A stretch of 64,000 nucleotides of DNA from JBFGFX01 sp965232455 (GCA_965232455.1 OZ246981.1:1302001-1366000), one strand, 5' to 3'. Shown: positions 17,153 to 25,111, counted from the stretch's first letter. The notes: generated by a model from the letters alone, not told the origin. A program made the numbers and translations.

Positions 17153-17938
17153 TCAGTTCCTCAGCCGAGCGACGTCGTTCGCCGTGACCAGGGGCGCGTC
17201 GTTGCCCCACTGCGTTCGCTCGTGATTGACGACGGCGGCTACCTCGGCGTCGGAGAGGATCGCGCCGAACGGCGGCATCGGGCCCGGGTAGGCGACGCCG
17301 TCGATGACTTTCCCGCTGAGGCCGTGGACAATCGCGTTGATATGGTCCGTCGGGTCCGGGTCCAGGGTCGCTGGATTGCCCACCAACGGCGGAAAAACTC
17401 CGGCCAGACCGGCGCCGGACGGCTGGTGGCAGGATGAGCAGGTGTTGCCGTACACCTGCGCGCCCAGTTCGACCCAGTCGGCCTTTGCGGTATCGGCGAT
17501 CCCTGCAGGCCCGGCGGTTGAACGCTCCGCGATTAGTGGCAGTGCATCACGTTGGTGCAACTCCAGGGCGACGTAACCGCTGCCCCAGGCGAAAATGGAA
17601 AGAAACAGCACCCATGCCCACGTGGGGATGGGTGCCGGCGTCTCGATGCGCGTCGGCTCGAACGCATCGCCGATCCTGGATCCGTACGCATTGGCCAGCA
17701 CGCTGATCTCGCCGGCCACGGTATCGTTGTCGAGCAAGCCGTGCACGGCGATTGCGGGCCCGTTCTGAACGGTGAACGGCACGCGCCGTTCGCTGGTGAC
17801 ACCGTCGTTATCGACCGCGACCAGGCGCAGTTCGTGCCTGCCGTCGCCCAGGGCGGTCGTGTCCAGTTGGAACGTCTCGGGCGGCGTGATGCTCTGAAAC
17901 GGTTCTCTGGCGTCATCGAGATACACGTCAATACGCAT
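17153..17938 (-). CDS. Membrane-anchored monoheme cytochrome c with N-terminal Ig-like domain
   Basis: 261 residues; start chosen at MRIDVYLDD because GAGGAGG precedes it. Residues 1-60 look like a bacterial Ig-like beta sandwich (LDTTALGDGRHELRLVAVDN, then RRVPFTVQNG). A membrane helix follows (about 107-125), then a cytochrome c domain with heme site CSSCH (167-171) and PGPMPPFGAILSD around the Met ligand. It takes the place of CcoP but has one heme instead of two. With no signal peptide, the Ig-like part should stay in the cytoplasm. It overlaps the preceding small subunit gene by 11 bases. Confidence 0.85.
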   Translation of the reverse strand: MRIDVYLDDAREPFQSITPPETFQLDTTALGDGRHELRLVAVDNDGVTSERRVPFTVQNGPAIAVHGLLDNDTVAGEISVLANAYGSRIGDAFEPTRIETPAPIPTWAWVLFLSIFAWGSGYVALELHQRDALPLIAERSTAGPAGIADTAKADWVELGAQVYGNTCSSCHQPSGAGLAGVFPPLVGNPATLDPDPTDHINAIVHGLSGKVIDGVAYPGPMPPFGAILSDAEVAAVVNHERTQWGNDAPLVTANDVARLRN

Positions 17939-18155
17939 CGGACGCCTCCTCGTCGTCGAGCACACGTCGCTTGATGTGGTCACTACCCCTCTCTCCCGGC
18001 CACAGCGTCAACAGCACTGCGCGGTAACACGCGTAAATCAATACCGCTGCCGCGACAGTTACGATGACGACGCCGAACGCGGAAACCTGTTCCGGCGAGT
18101 CAAAACCGCACAGCGTTGCGAGAAGGTCCACGTAGTAGCGCAGCCGCTCCATCAT
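17928..18155 (-). CDS. Small single-helix subunit, CcoQ-like
   Basis: 75 residues from MMERLRYYVDLLATL with one strong membrane helix (VSAFGVVIVTVAAAVLIYACYRAVLLTLW) and a charged tail (KRRVLDDEEASDAY). The ATGA overlap with the ccoO-like stop shows coupled translation. Position between ccoO-like and cytochrome c genes is that of ccoQ in cbb3 operons; sequence similarity to CcoQ is only general. Confidence 0.72.
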   Translation of the reverse strand: MMERLRYYVDLLATLCGFDSPEQVSAFGVVIVTVAAAVLIYACYRAVLLTLWPGERGSDHIKRRVLDDEEASDAY

Positions 18156-18721
18156 CGGTCCAGCTCCACCTGCTTGAGGGACTGCAGGTAACGCACGAGA
18201 TCCAGCGCCTCTTCGGTGGCGACCACGGTTGCGCCGGGAGGTTTGAATCCGTCCGGCACCGGCACGACGACATCTGCGGGTGACGTTTCCGGCTTCTCCT
18301 CGAAATACCACGGATAGCCGGGCATGACCGACGTCGCTACCACCGCGCGCGGGTTGTAGAGATGGATGAGATTCCAGGTCTCGCCCGGCTGTCGCTGGCC
18401 GACGTTCGCCAGGTCCGGTCCGGTGCGCTGGGTGCCGAGCATCGGCGGATCTTCCAGCGCGTAATCGCCGGCGACCGAACCCCGCCCGTAGGGTGCGTCG
18501 ACCGGCAAATCCCTGACGAACTGCGTATGGCAGACGGCGCAGCCTTCCTTGACATACAGTGCGCGTCCGCGGGCGACCGCGCCGTCCGGGATCGTGATTC
18601 CGGGGCTCGGCGGCACCTTCTGTACTTCGTAGGCCGGCAATACCGCGATCATCAGGCTGAGTATGAAAAAACCGCCGAACGCGACGCTCAGTAGCGCGCG
18701 ATGATCGGTGTGAAGGCTCAT
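18152..18721 (-). CDS. ccoO: cbb3-type oxidase subunit II (CcoO-like, monoheme)
   Basis: 189 residues from MSLHTDHRALLSVAFGG; this start forms an ATGA overlap with the subunit I stop. An N-terminal membrane anchor (VAFGGFFILSLMIAVLPA) is followed by a monoheme domain with EGCAVCHTQFVRD and the CcoO signature GTQRTGPDLANVG ... LYNPRAVVATSVMPGYPW, which carries the Met ligand. It passes electrons to subunit I from the periplasmic side. All features match CcoO of cbb3 oxidases, including the conserved VAGDYALEDPPMLG region. Confidence 0.9.
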   Translation of the reverse strand: MSLHTDHRALLSVAFGGFFILSLMIAVLPAYEVQKVPPSPGITIPDGAVARGRALYVKEGCAVCHTQFVRDLPVDAPYGRGSVAGDYALEDPPMLGTQRTGPDLANVGQRQPGETWNLIHLYNPRAVVATSVMPGYPWYFEEKPETSPADVVVPVPDGFKPPGATVVATEEALDLVRYLQSLKQVELDR

Positions 18722-20109
18722 GCCGCCACCTCCTCGCCCGTCAAGGCCGGTTTTTCGGCGGCGGGTCGCATGTGCCACAGGTTGACGAAGAACACGACGT
18801 GGCTCGCCACCATCATGAACCCGCCCACGGTGCGCCACAGCCACATCGGCGCGGCGGCATCGACAGAGGCGATAAACGACTCGCCCGCGACCCATGAAGC
18901 GCCCTGCAGTATGCCCGCGATCGAGATTGCCGTGACGTAGAGACTACCGCCCAGGAACGCGAGCCAGAAATGCAGGCCGATCGCCGTAGCGCTGGGCCCC
19001 CTTCCGGTAATGCGCGGCACGAGGCCGTATATCGCGCCCCAAAGGGCGAATGCCACGAATCCGTACATCGCGAGATGCGAGTGGCCGACCGTGAAGTTCG
19101 TGAAGTGCCAATAGACGTTGGCTGAGCGGAACGCTTCGATCGTGCCCTGGGTCGACGCGAGTGCATACCCCCAGACGCCAACCAGAAGGAATATCAGCGG
19201 ATAACTTCGTCGCACCTTCGACCATGACCCGCGGGCGGTCAGAAAGAAGTTGCCCGTCCCCGACCACACCGGCACCATCATGCCGACGCTGAACAGGATG
19301 GCGGTGGTTTGCAGCCACCAGGGCACCGGGCTGAAAATGAAATGGTGCGCGCCGATCAGCGTGTAGAACAACATGTTGGTCCAGAAGCCGAGCACGCCCA
19401 ACGCGTAGGAGTAGATGGGTTTACTCAACATGCGCGGCAATGCGTAGTACAAAATGCCTAACACCAACGGCGTGAACCACATGCCGACGGCCGTGTGCAT
19501 GAAGTAACCCTGGATGACGATGTTGCCGAGGCCGTCCTGATAAAATGGCAGGTACGCGATCGTGAACAAGGTCGCCATCCAGCAGAGCGCGCCGATGATG
19601 TACCAGTTGGAGATGTAGATCTCCGGCGGCGCGCGCCGGGCCACCGTCGCGATCACCGTCGCGGCGATAGCCGCCAGGCCGAGTCCGTACAACAACGCAA
19701 TGGGCCAGATGAATTCGCGATACTCCTGTGGACCTCTGCTCACACCGAGCGACAGCGAAATCACCGCCGCCGCCAGCGCTGCGTTCCAGAGCCACATGCC
19801 CAGACGCGCCGCCTGCGGGAGCGCGAGATTGACTTTGGAGGTCCGCGACACGACAAACAACGCCAATCCCACGGAGGCGAACGACGACCAACCGAACAGC
19901 ACGATGTTGGTGTGAATCGGACGAATCCTTCCGAACGACAACAACGGGTGCACGAACGCGTCCGGCCAGTAGAGTTTGATCGCGGCCAACAGCCCGTAGA
20001 GCGTGCCGACCAGAAGCCACACGCCGCCCCACCAGAAAAACCCGAACATCAGGCGTTGGGTGTCGATCTCGTGGCCGGCCGGAAGCCGGCGATCGTCGGT
20101 CGCGCTCAC
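18718..20109 (-). CDS. ccoN: cbb3-like heme-copper oxidase subunit I (CcoN-like)
   Basis: 463 residues, GTG start overlapping the SCO stop (GTGA). About 12 helices. Heme and copper ligands line up with cbb3 oxidases: H66 in RIRPIHTNIVLFGW (low-spin heme), H205 in MHTAVGMWFTP and H255/H256 in IGAHHFIF (CuB), H343/H345 in VGHSHLAMYG (hemes). Y235 in PIYSYALGVLGFW matches the cross-linked Tyr of helix VII. The Tyr favours oxygen reduction; divergence from standard CcoN and the NsrR-type sites before the operon leave NO reduction possible. Inner membrane enzyme. Confidence 0.88.
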   Translation of the reverse strand: MSATDDRRLPAGHEIDTQRLMFGFFWWGGVWLLVGTLYGLLAAIKLYWPDAFVHPLLSFGRIRPIHTNIVLFGWSSFASVGLALFVVSRTSKVNLALPQAARLGMWLWNAALAAAVISLSLGVSRGPQEYREFIWPIALLYGLGLAAIAATVIATVARRAPPEIYISNWYIIGALCWMATLFTIAYLPFYQDGLGNIVIQGYFMHTAVGMWFTPLVLGILYYALPRMLSKPIYSYALGVLGFWTNMLFYTLIGAHHFIFSPVPWWLQTTAILFSVGMMVPVWSGTGNFFLTARGSWSKVRRSYPLIFLLVGVWGYALASTQGTIEAFRSANVYWHFTNFTVGHSHLAMYGFVAFALWGAIYGLVPRITGRGPSATAIGLHFWLAFLGGSLYVTAISIAGILQGASWVAGESFIASVDAAAPMWLWRTVGGFMMVASHVVFFVNLWHMRPAAEKPALTGEEVAA

Positions 20110-20690
20110 GGTAGATACTCCCTGATACGTTGCGTGGCCCGCGCAACGTTCGCATCGGCGGCGACGTAGGTCATGATCCGGCCTGCGGGATCGACCAGGT
20201 AGGCGACGCTCGAGTGACGGGCCGGGTCGTCATCGGCGGCCGATGACGACCGGGCGCCGTAGGCTTTGAAGCTCCGCGCCGCCCGCGCCAACGCATCGCG
20301 GGAACCGGTCAAACCGGTAAACCGGGGGTGAAAGTGCGCGAGGTAGGACCGAATGCGTTCAGCCGAATCGCGTTTGGGATCGACGGTAATGAAGACCGGC
20401 AACACGGACTCGCCCGATGACTCCCGGTCCAGTCGATGGACGACCTGCGTGAGCTTCGCCATCTGCGTCGGGCAGATCTTCGGGCAGTGCGTGAAACCGA
20501 AAAACACGAGGAGGTAGCGGCCGCGGAACGTTTGCTCCGATACCGCCAGGCCGTCGTGATTCGTCAACGAGAATTGTACGCGTGGATCGAAGTCGTCCGA
20601 ATGCAGGACGGCAAACGCCGCCGTCGCAGCGATGACGGTCGCCGCCACGCCGCAGAGAAGTCTCAATCTGACTGCCGGTGTTGGTTTCAT
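20106..20690 (-). CDS. SCO1/SenC-family copper chaperone
   Basis: 194 residues with an N-terminal membrane anchor (LRLLCGVAATVIAATAAFAVL). Thioredoxin-like domain with the copper site FGFTHCPKICPTQM and the later His in ARHSSVAYLVDP, the three ligands expected of SCO proteins. Position directly before ccoN, with overlapping stop and start, indicates a role in loading or reducing CuB/copper of this oxidase. Confidence 0.93.
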   Translation of the reverse strand: MKPTPAVRLRLLCGVAATVIAATAAFAVLHSDDFDPRVQFSLTNHDGLAVSEQTFRGRYLLVFFGFTHCPKICPTQMAKLTQVVHRLDRESSGESVLPVFITVDPKRDSAERIRSYLAHFHPRFTGLTGSRDALARAARSFKAYGARSSSAADDDPARHSSVAYLVDPAGRIMTYVAADANVARATQRIREYLP

Positions 20691-20751
20691 GGTCTTCTCT
20701 TGTCGTTGGGGGGCAGGCGGCTCGAGCGCCCTACCCTAAAATATAGCCGTT

Positions 20752-21105
20752 CTACCGGCCTTCGCCTCGGTTGCCGGGCTTTTCGCTGAATTCACTATCG
20801 AACTTGTTTTCCGCGGCAATCCAGTCGTCAGCATCCGGTGGCGGATCCTTTTTCTCGGTGATGACCGGCCAGATTGCCGAATACTTCGCATTGATTTCGA
20901 GGAAGTGCTCCTGGCCCTTCGGCACCTCGTCGTCCGCCACGATGGCTTCCACCGGGCATTCCGGAACACACAACGTGCAATCGATGCATTCCTCCGGATC
21001 GATGACGAGCATGTTCTCGCCTTCGTGAAAGCAATCGACCGGGCAGACTTCCACACAGTCGCCAAACTTGCATCGAATACACCGGTCTGTGACCACGAAC
21101 GCCAT
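20752..21105 (-). CDS. fdxA: 7Fe ferredoxin (FdxA family)
   Basis: 117 residues with the 3Fe-4S plus 4Fe-4S cysteine pattern CIRCKFGDCVEVCPVDC and CIDCTLCVPECP, then the FdxA-type tail. Matches FdxA almost motif by motif. A soluble electron carrier; its place between the membrane protein and SCO genes ties it to the oxidase operon. In other bacteria fdxA is often under oxygen or redox control. Confidence 0.95.
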   Translation of the reverse strand: MAFVVTDRCIRCKFGDCVEVCPVDCFHEGENMLVIDPEECIDCTLCVPECPVEAIVADDEVPKGQEHFLEINAKYSAIWPVITEKKDPPPDADDWIAAENKFDSEFSEKPGNRGEGR

Positions 21106-21138
21106 TTGCGATGCCTACGCCATCAAATACGTCAGGCG

Positions 21139-21684
21139 CTATCTTGCCGCCCAGGTGTAGCGACGCGCATTGGGATCGCGAGACGCGTTCCCAAAGCCGA
21201 ACGGCGCCCATCGCGACGCGACTGCGGCAAGGAGTCCGATTTTCGTGACCTCCATCGACACATACAGCGTGTGAACATGGGACGGCGCGACGCCATAACC
21301 GGCGATGATGGCGGAGACCCGATCACCGAGCACCGGCAGGACAACCAATGCCTGCATGACGGTGATTGCCAACACGGACGCGGCGAAGACGTTCGTGAGA
21401 ACACGCCGCTCCCTGTACAGCGCCATGGCAAACAGCACGATCGCCAGGCCAAGCTCGATCGAGTTGAACAACTCGAATGTGGCTCGGCCAACGTCAAACG
21501 CCGTTCGGCTGCCCAGGCTTGGCGCGAGGAACTTGGCAGGCGTGGCAATGAACGAAACACCCACAATCATGCCGGTCCACAAAACCGGGAACAGCGCACT
21601 CACGGCGTCAAAAAACCTGCCCCGAGCAGTATTGGCTACGCCCTTGTCTTTGACGGTGTGGTCATATCCGATAGCTGTTTTCAT
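21139..21684 (-). CDS. Four-helix membrane protein of unknown function
   Basis: 181 residues from MKTAIGYDHTVKDKG; AAGGAG precedes this ATG and overlaps the stop of the 69-aa ORF upstream. About four membrane helices (ALFPVLWTGMIVGVSFIATP, IELGLAIVLFAMALY, VFAASVLAITVMQALVVLPV, VSMEVTKIGLLAAVAS). The FIATPAKFLAPSLGSRTAFDVGR segment after helix 1 is distinctive. DUF4149-like by general layout only. Second gene of the probable NsrR-controlled operon. Confidence 0.75.
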   Translation of the reverse strand: MKTAIGYDHTVKDKGVANTARGRFFDAVSALFPVLWTGMIVGVSFIATPAKFLAPSLGSRTAFDVGRATFELFNSIELGLAIVLFAMALYRERRVLTNVFAASVLAITVMQALVVLPVLGDRVSAIIAGYGVAPSHVHTLYVSMEVTKIGLLAAVASRWAPFGFGNASRDPNARRYTWAAR

Positions 21685-21688
21685 GCGA

Positions 21689-21898
21689 TTACTCCTTGTC
21701 CGCCTCTGCGTTCCGGTGACGCCCGAAAGCGTTGTCGCCATTTTCGGGCCTCACCGCGACGCGCTCCGCCGCCATCTCCGCGGCAGACTGAACGAAGCCG
21801 AGCCGGCCGAACAACGCACAACAACAGGTTGCGGCTTCAAGGCAGGCTTCGAGATTGCCGGCATCGTCCACACGTCGGCTTGTGAGCAGTGGTCTCAT
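21689..21898 (-). CDS. Small Cys-rich protein heading the oxidase operon
   Basis: 69 residues: MRPLLTSRRVDDAGN then EACLEAATCCCALFGRLG, with a CCC triplet, and a charged C-terminus. A GGAAGA ribosome site lies 4 bases before the ATG. The stop TAA overlaps the ribosome site of the next gene, so coupling is likely. The start is only 31 bases from the 23-bp NsrR-like site at 21929-21951, which makes it the first gene of the operon. Not recognised; a metal, NO or redox-related role is a guess from the cysteines and context. Confidence 0.5.
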   Translation of the reverse strand: MRPLLTSRRVDDAGNLEACLEAATCCCALFGRLGFVQSAAEMAAERVAVRPENGDNAFGRHRNAEADKE

Positions 21899-21928
21899 AC
21901 GGTCTTCCAGGCAGAGAACTTTGGTTAA

Positions 21929-21951
21929 AAGAAGTATTTTGTATGCATGTT
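21929..21951 (-). promoter_or_regulatory. Candidate NsrR operator 1, oxidase operon
   Basis: 23-base imperfect dyad, halves AAGAAGTATTT and GTATGCATGTT around a central T. By my alignment it differs from the published NsrR pattern (AAGATGYATTT-N-AAATRCATCTT) at four positions. It overlaps possible -10 hexamers of the leftward operon and ends 31 bases before the first start codon. Confidence 0.5.
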
Positions 21952-21978
21952 TATAATCCTAACGCAAGGATCTGATTA

Positions 21979-22001
21979 AAGCAATATATTAGATACATCT
22001 T
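21979..22001. promoter_or_regulatory. Candidate NsrR operator 2
   Basis: Second 23-base dyad, 50 bases from the first. One half, ATACATCTT, is perfect and continues into TTTTG exactly as at the nnrS site (13 identical bases); the other half, AAGCAATATAT, is weaker. It could serve the leftward oxidase operon, the rightward hydrolase, or both. Confidence 0.45.
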
Positions 22002-22151
22002 TTTGGACGAACGGACGCCGATATGCAGAGCAAACAACGCGTCCAATCTTCGGTCGGCCCGGCAGGTATGTCGGAAAGCCCCGATTCCCCGGGGCGGCCT
22101 TCGGCAGTATGTTTGCAGGCATCCAGGTGGCCATTTGGGAAGAGGTGCGGC

Positions 22152-23129
22152 ATGTCCTTGCCCGACAGCTATGCGGCTCACGACTACTGGCGGCGGTACC
22201 TGCCGTTTCTGCCCGAGGCGATGCGGCTGCCGAGGGACCCACATGAGGAACGGTGGATGTGGCAAGGGACGAACGTCCACCTGGATCGCCTCGATGTGGA
22301 GGACTCTCCCCTGAAGCTTATCGTCCTGCACGGCGGCGGCGGTACGGGACGCCTGGTGAGCACCTTCGGCGCACTCGTACATCAACTCGGCTACAGCTAC
22401 GTGGCACCCGATTTGCCCGGCTTTGGACTGACGGTACCCGGACCGGACTACGACCCGCACTACCGATCGTGGGTGGCCTTGGTGACCGACCTTATCGCGC
22501 GTGAGCAGGCGCGCGACGGTCTCCCGGTTGTGACCTTCGGCGGCAGCATCGGTGGGATGCTGGCGTACAACGTGGCGGCCGCGAGCGGCGAGGTGCGCGG
22601 CGTCATCGCCACCACCCTGGCTGATCCGCGGGACCCCGACGCCCGGGATGCGCTGGCCCGCAGCAAGCTCTGGAGCCGGCTCGGCTACGTGGTGATGAAT
22701 GCGCTACCCGGCCTTTCCGGCCGCCTGGACATTCCCGCACGCATGATCTCCAGAATGCAGTGGATAACCAACGATCCCCGGTTTTCTCGCATCTTCATCG
22801 AGGATCCCCTGGTGGGCGGCGCGCGCATCAACCTCGAGTTCTACTGCTCGATGATGGTGTACGAGCCGCCGATCGCTCCGGAGAATTTTGACCTGTGTCC
22901 TCTGCTGCTGGCGCACCCGGCCGACGACAGGTGGACGCCGCTCGCGGTCAGCCAGCCGTTCTTCGACCGCCTCGCCGGGGAGAAGGAACTCGTCATGCTG
23001 GACGGCTGCGGCCACTTGCCGTACGAGGAGCCGGGTGTCTCTCAGCTGAAAAAGGCGGTCGGGCGGTTCCTGCACCGTGTCGCACGCCAAACGCCAGGCG
23101 CAGGTTCGGTTGCGCGCGCAGAGCAGTAG
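22152..23129 (+). CDS. Alpha/beta hydrolase
   Basis: 325 residues from MSLPDSYAAHDYWRRYLPFL. This ATG is preferred over one at 22023 because GAAGAGG precedes it. Hydrolase motifs: oxyanion LHGGGGTGR, Ser nucleophile elbow TFGGSIGGM, acid near AHPADDRWTP, His in DGCGHLPYEEPG. An esterase- or lipase-like role is likely; the substrate is unknown. No signal peptide. It lies 150 bases downstream of NsrR-like site 2, so NO control is possible but unproven. Confidence 0.88.
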   Translation: MSLPDSYAAHDYWRRYLPFLPEAMRLPRDPHEERWMWQGTNVHLDRLDVEDSPLKLIVLHGGGGTGRLVSTFGALVHQLGYSYVAPDLPGFGLTVPGPDYDPHYRSWVALVTDLIAREQARDGLPVVTFGGSIGGMLAYNVAAASGEVRGVIATTLADPRDPDARDALARSKLWSRLGYVVMNALPGLSGRLDIPARMISRMQWITNDPRFSRIFIEDPLVGGARINLEFYCSMMVYEPPIAPENFDLCPLLLAHPADDRWTPLAVSQPFFDRLAGEKELVMLDGCGHLPYEEPGVSQLKKAVGRFLHRVARQTPGAGSVARAEQ

Positions 23130-23346
23130 CGCGACTCCGGAACCGTCTCGACGTCCAGTCTTGGCCGCGCCAGGAAGTTCGAGTGACTTGACGGACTGGC
23201 GGGAACATACAAGCGTCCGCGGCAGAGGCTGCGAATACGGGAATTGCCGCGTGAAAACTAGCCATTCCGGCTGGAGCTAGTGCGAAGCGAGATACAGTTT
23301 TCACCCGGACCGGATAGCCGGATGCCGAGCGTTCTGCTAGGACCGA

Positions 23347-23841
23347 TCAGATCGCATTCCCTGGTATTGGGCAGTCCTTACACAATCGCACTGCACATAG
23401 GCGGCAGATCCGATGTTTTGCCATTTCGGTTTCCGGTAGCTTAGTCAAGACCTTGGCCATCAACTGACCAAGGACAAGCCGCTCGTCAGCGGTGAGCCCC
23501 TTGAGCGCTTCTTCCAGCATATCGAGACGACGGTCCATCAGCTTCTTTCGTAAACTGCCGCCCTTTCGTGTCAAGTGCAGCGCAACAGCCCGGCCATCTG
23601 CAGCCTTGCGTCGCTCGACAAGGCCGTCCTCTTCCAGGCGGTCGATCAAACGCACGGTGCCGGGGTGTGAAAGATCGAGAACCTGGCGGAGAGGCTCCAC
23701 GGAGAGGCCCGGGGCATAACCGAGGATGACAATCGCTGCAGCCGTTTCACCGGCGCGATCCAATGTGCCTTTCATGCCGGACCTGATCCGGTCGGTGACT
23801 GCGAGAGAAAGCGCACCAAGCAGGTTTGTCGTGCGGTCCAT
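23347..23841 (-). CDS. MarR-family regulator with Cys-rich tail
   Basis: 164 residues from MDRTTNLLGALSLAVTD. Earlier starts (GTG at 23880, ATG at 23865) are open, but both would place an operator-like dyad inside the gene and none has a ribosome site. The winged helix is clear (LRQVLDLSHPGTVRLIDRLE, then ERRKAADGRAVALHLTRKG). The tail ends HRICRLCAVRLCKDCP, two CxxC pairs that could bind zinc or sense oxidants. Divergent from the SnoaL/DUF3237 pair, whose promoter it probably represses. Confidence 0.85.
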   Translation of the reverse strand: MDRTTNLLGALSLAVTDRIRSGMKGTLDRAGETAAAIVILGYAPGLSVEPLRQVLDLSHPGTVRLIDRLEEDGLVERRKAADGRAVALHLTRKGGSLRKKLMDRRLDMLEEALKGLTADERLVLGQLMAKVLTKLPETEMAKHRICRLCAVRLCKDCPIPGNAI

Positions 23842-23851
23842 GGCGGCAATG

Positions 23852-23866
23852 TATGCGCGAAGCATA
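23852..23866. promoter_or_regulatory. Candidate MarR operator A
   Basis: Dyad TATGC-N5-GCATA, sharing TATGCGC with the stronger dyad 43 bases away (about four helical turns). It lies just before the preferred MarR start, where it could mediate autorepression. Confidence 0.45.
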
Positions 23867-23884
23867 AAATTTGCAATCACGGGA

Positions 23885-23913
23885 TTGACAGATATATGCG
23901 CAGCGCATACATT
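23885..23913 (+). promoter_or_regulatory. Promoter with embedded MarR operator B
   Basis: TTGACA (23885-23890), 17-base spacer, TACATT (23908-23913) facing the SnoaL gene at 23944. A perfect dyad TATGCGC-A-GCGCATA (23895-23909) fills the spacer and touches the -10, so a bound dimer would block RNA polymerase. Confidence 0.6.
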
Positions 23914-23943
23914 TCATGAGGATTGCTTGTTTGAGGAACTGCT

Positions 23944-24444
23944 ATGACGCCGGAACGCATGTATGAACTCGCTGCCGGATTGGGCGCCGCCAAGAACCGG
24001 CAGGACGTCGCTGCCGCTCTCACGTTTATGCACGACCAGATACAACTGACCTCACCTGCTTGGGGCATGATCGCGCGCGGCAAGGAGGAAAATGCGGCTC
24101 TGCTCACGAATTTTTTCGCCAATTATCCGGACTACGAGGTGAGCTTCGAGGGCTACGTCGCGGACAACGAACATTTCGTCGGTTGGGGCACGGTCCGCAT
24201 GACGATGGCTCCCGGCGCGGCCGATGCGAATGGTATGTCGCCTAACGGGCATCCGATCACGATCCCCGTGACAATCCGGATGACCTTCAAAGACGATCTA
24301 ATCGCAACCGAGCATTTCATGTGCGATCTGGCGCAGATCGCCGCTCAGTCGGGCATTTCCATCGACGGCATGTGGAAAAATATTTTCGGCATGTCGCCGC
24401 AATCAGCAGCGGCTTTAAGGAGGAAAGGTCGATATGCTCGATAA
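23944..24444 (+). CDS. SnoaL/NTF2-like protein
   Basis: 166 residues with an NTF2-like cone fold pattern (RMYELAAGLGAAKNRQDVAA, then HDQIQLTSPAWGMIARGKEE, FEGYVADNEHFVGWGTVRMT, TFKDDLIATEHFMCDL). Members are small enzymes or ligand-binding proteins such as ester cyclases. TTGAGGAA precedes the ATG. The next gene overlaps its end by 11 bases, so the two form an operon under the MarR-type promoter. Confidence 0.8.
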   Translation: MTPERMYELAAGLGAAKNRQDVAAALTFMHDQIQLTSPAWGMIARGKEENAALLTNFFANYPDYEVSFEGYVADNEHFVGWGTVRMTMAPGAADANGMSPNGHPITIPVTIRMTFKDDLIATEHFMCDLAQIAAQSGISIDGMWKNIFGMSPQSAAALRRKGRYAR

Positions 24445-24952
24445 GCTGCTATCCAACGAGGCGGACTGGGACGCGAACAGCCCGCCCGGTCTTGAGTTCC
24501 TATTCGAGGCGCGCGTGAAACTTCACCTACCGGCTATGGATGTGGGGTCGATGTCCGACGGCAACCGCGTGATCTTCCTCGTGAAGGGCGGTACTTTCGA
24601 AGGGCCGCACCTGCGCGGACGCGTGGTGCCGGACTCAGGTGCGGACTGGATTCGCATCCGCCCGGACGGAACGGGCATGATGGACGTGCGCTTCTGCCTT
24701 GAGACGCATGACAACGCCTTGCTCTACCTTTATTGGCAAGGTCGGTTCTGGTCAGCGCCGGAAGACGCCGAATATGCGCTCGATATTGAGAAGCCTGATG
24801 ATCCGGCAGGCGCATGGCGTTACTATTTTCGCGCGGCGCCGCAGTTTGAAACCAGTGATCCGCACTATGCCTGGCTCAATAACATTATTGCCGTAACCAA
24901 GTCCAGAACCGGCGGCGGCGGCCCCATCCATCGTTTCTTTGTCGTTACGTGA
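24434..24952 (+). CDS. DUF3237 (UPF0311) family protein
   Basis: 172 residues with the DUF3237 pattern: LEFLFEARVKLHLPAMDVG, VKGGTFEGPHLRGRVVPDSG, DWIRIRPDGTGMMDVRFCLE and a C-terminal LNNIIAVTKSR block. The family is a small beta-barrel of unknown activity often found beside SnoaL-like or dehydratase genes. AGGAGG precedes the ATG inside the previous gene. Cytoplasmic. Confidence 0.85.
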   Translation: MLDKLLSNEADWDANSPPGLEFLFEARVKLHLPAMDVGSMSDGNRVIFLVKGGTFEGPHLRGRVVPDSGADWIRIRPDGTGMMDVRFCLETHDNALLYLYWQGRFWSAPEDAEYALDIEKPDDPAGAWRYYFRAAPQFETSDPHYAWLNNIIAVTKSRTGGGGPIHRFFVVT

Positions 24953-25111
24953 GATCGCAAGGCCGTGCGCGGGCATAGCGCGGGCTACTCGATATCGCTT
25001 GCAGCGCGTGGGTTCGACGAAACCAACCACAGGCGTCGCATCCACTCTACCCGGCAACATGATTCCCGTAGAATTCCTCTCCAGATTCGACAACGAGGGG
25101 CTTTCGACGAG

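Larger units (their letters stand above)
21685..22151. other. Divergent control region (contains the 69-aa ORF and two NsrR-like sites)
   Basis: 467 bases between the four-helix membrane protein and the rightward hydrolase. It holds the 69-aa ORF (21689-21898), two 23-bp dyads (21929-21951, 21979-22001) and, on the minus strand, hexamers compatible with promoters (TTGCTT-17-TAGGAT and TTGCGT-17-ATACAA). Bases 22002-22151 hold nothing else I can identify. Confidence 0.55.

Noticed and set aside
23130..23346. Gap after the hydrolase checked for an attachment site or RNA gene
   Set aside because: No tRNA-like fold, repeat or long stem was found.
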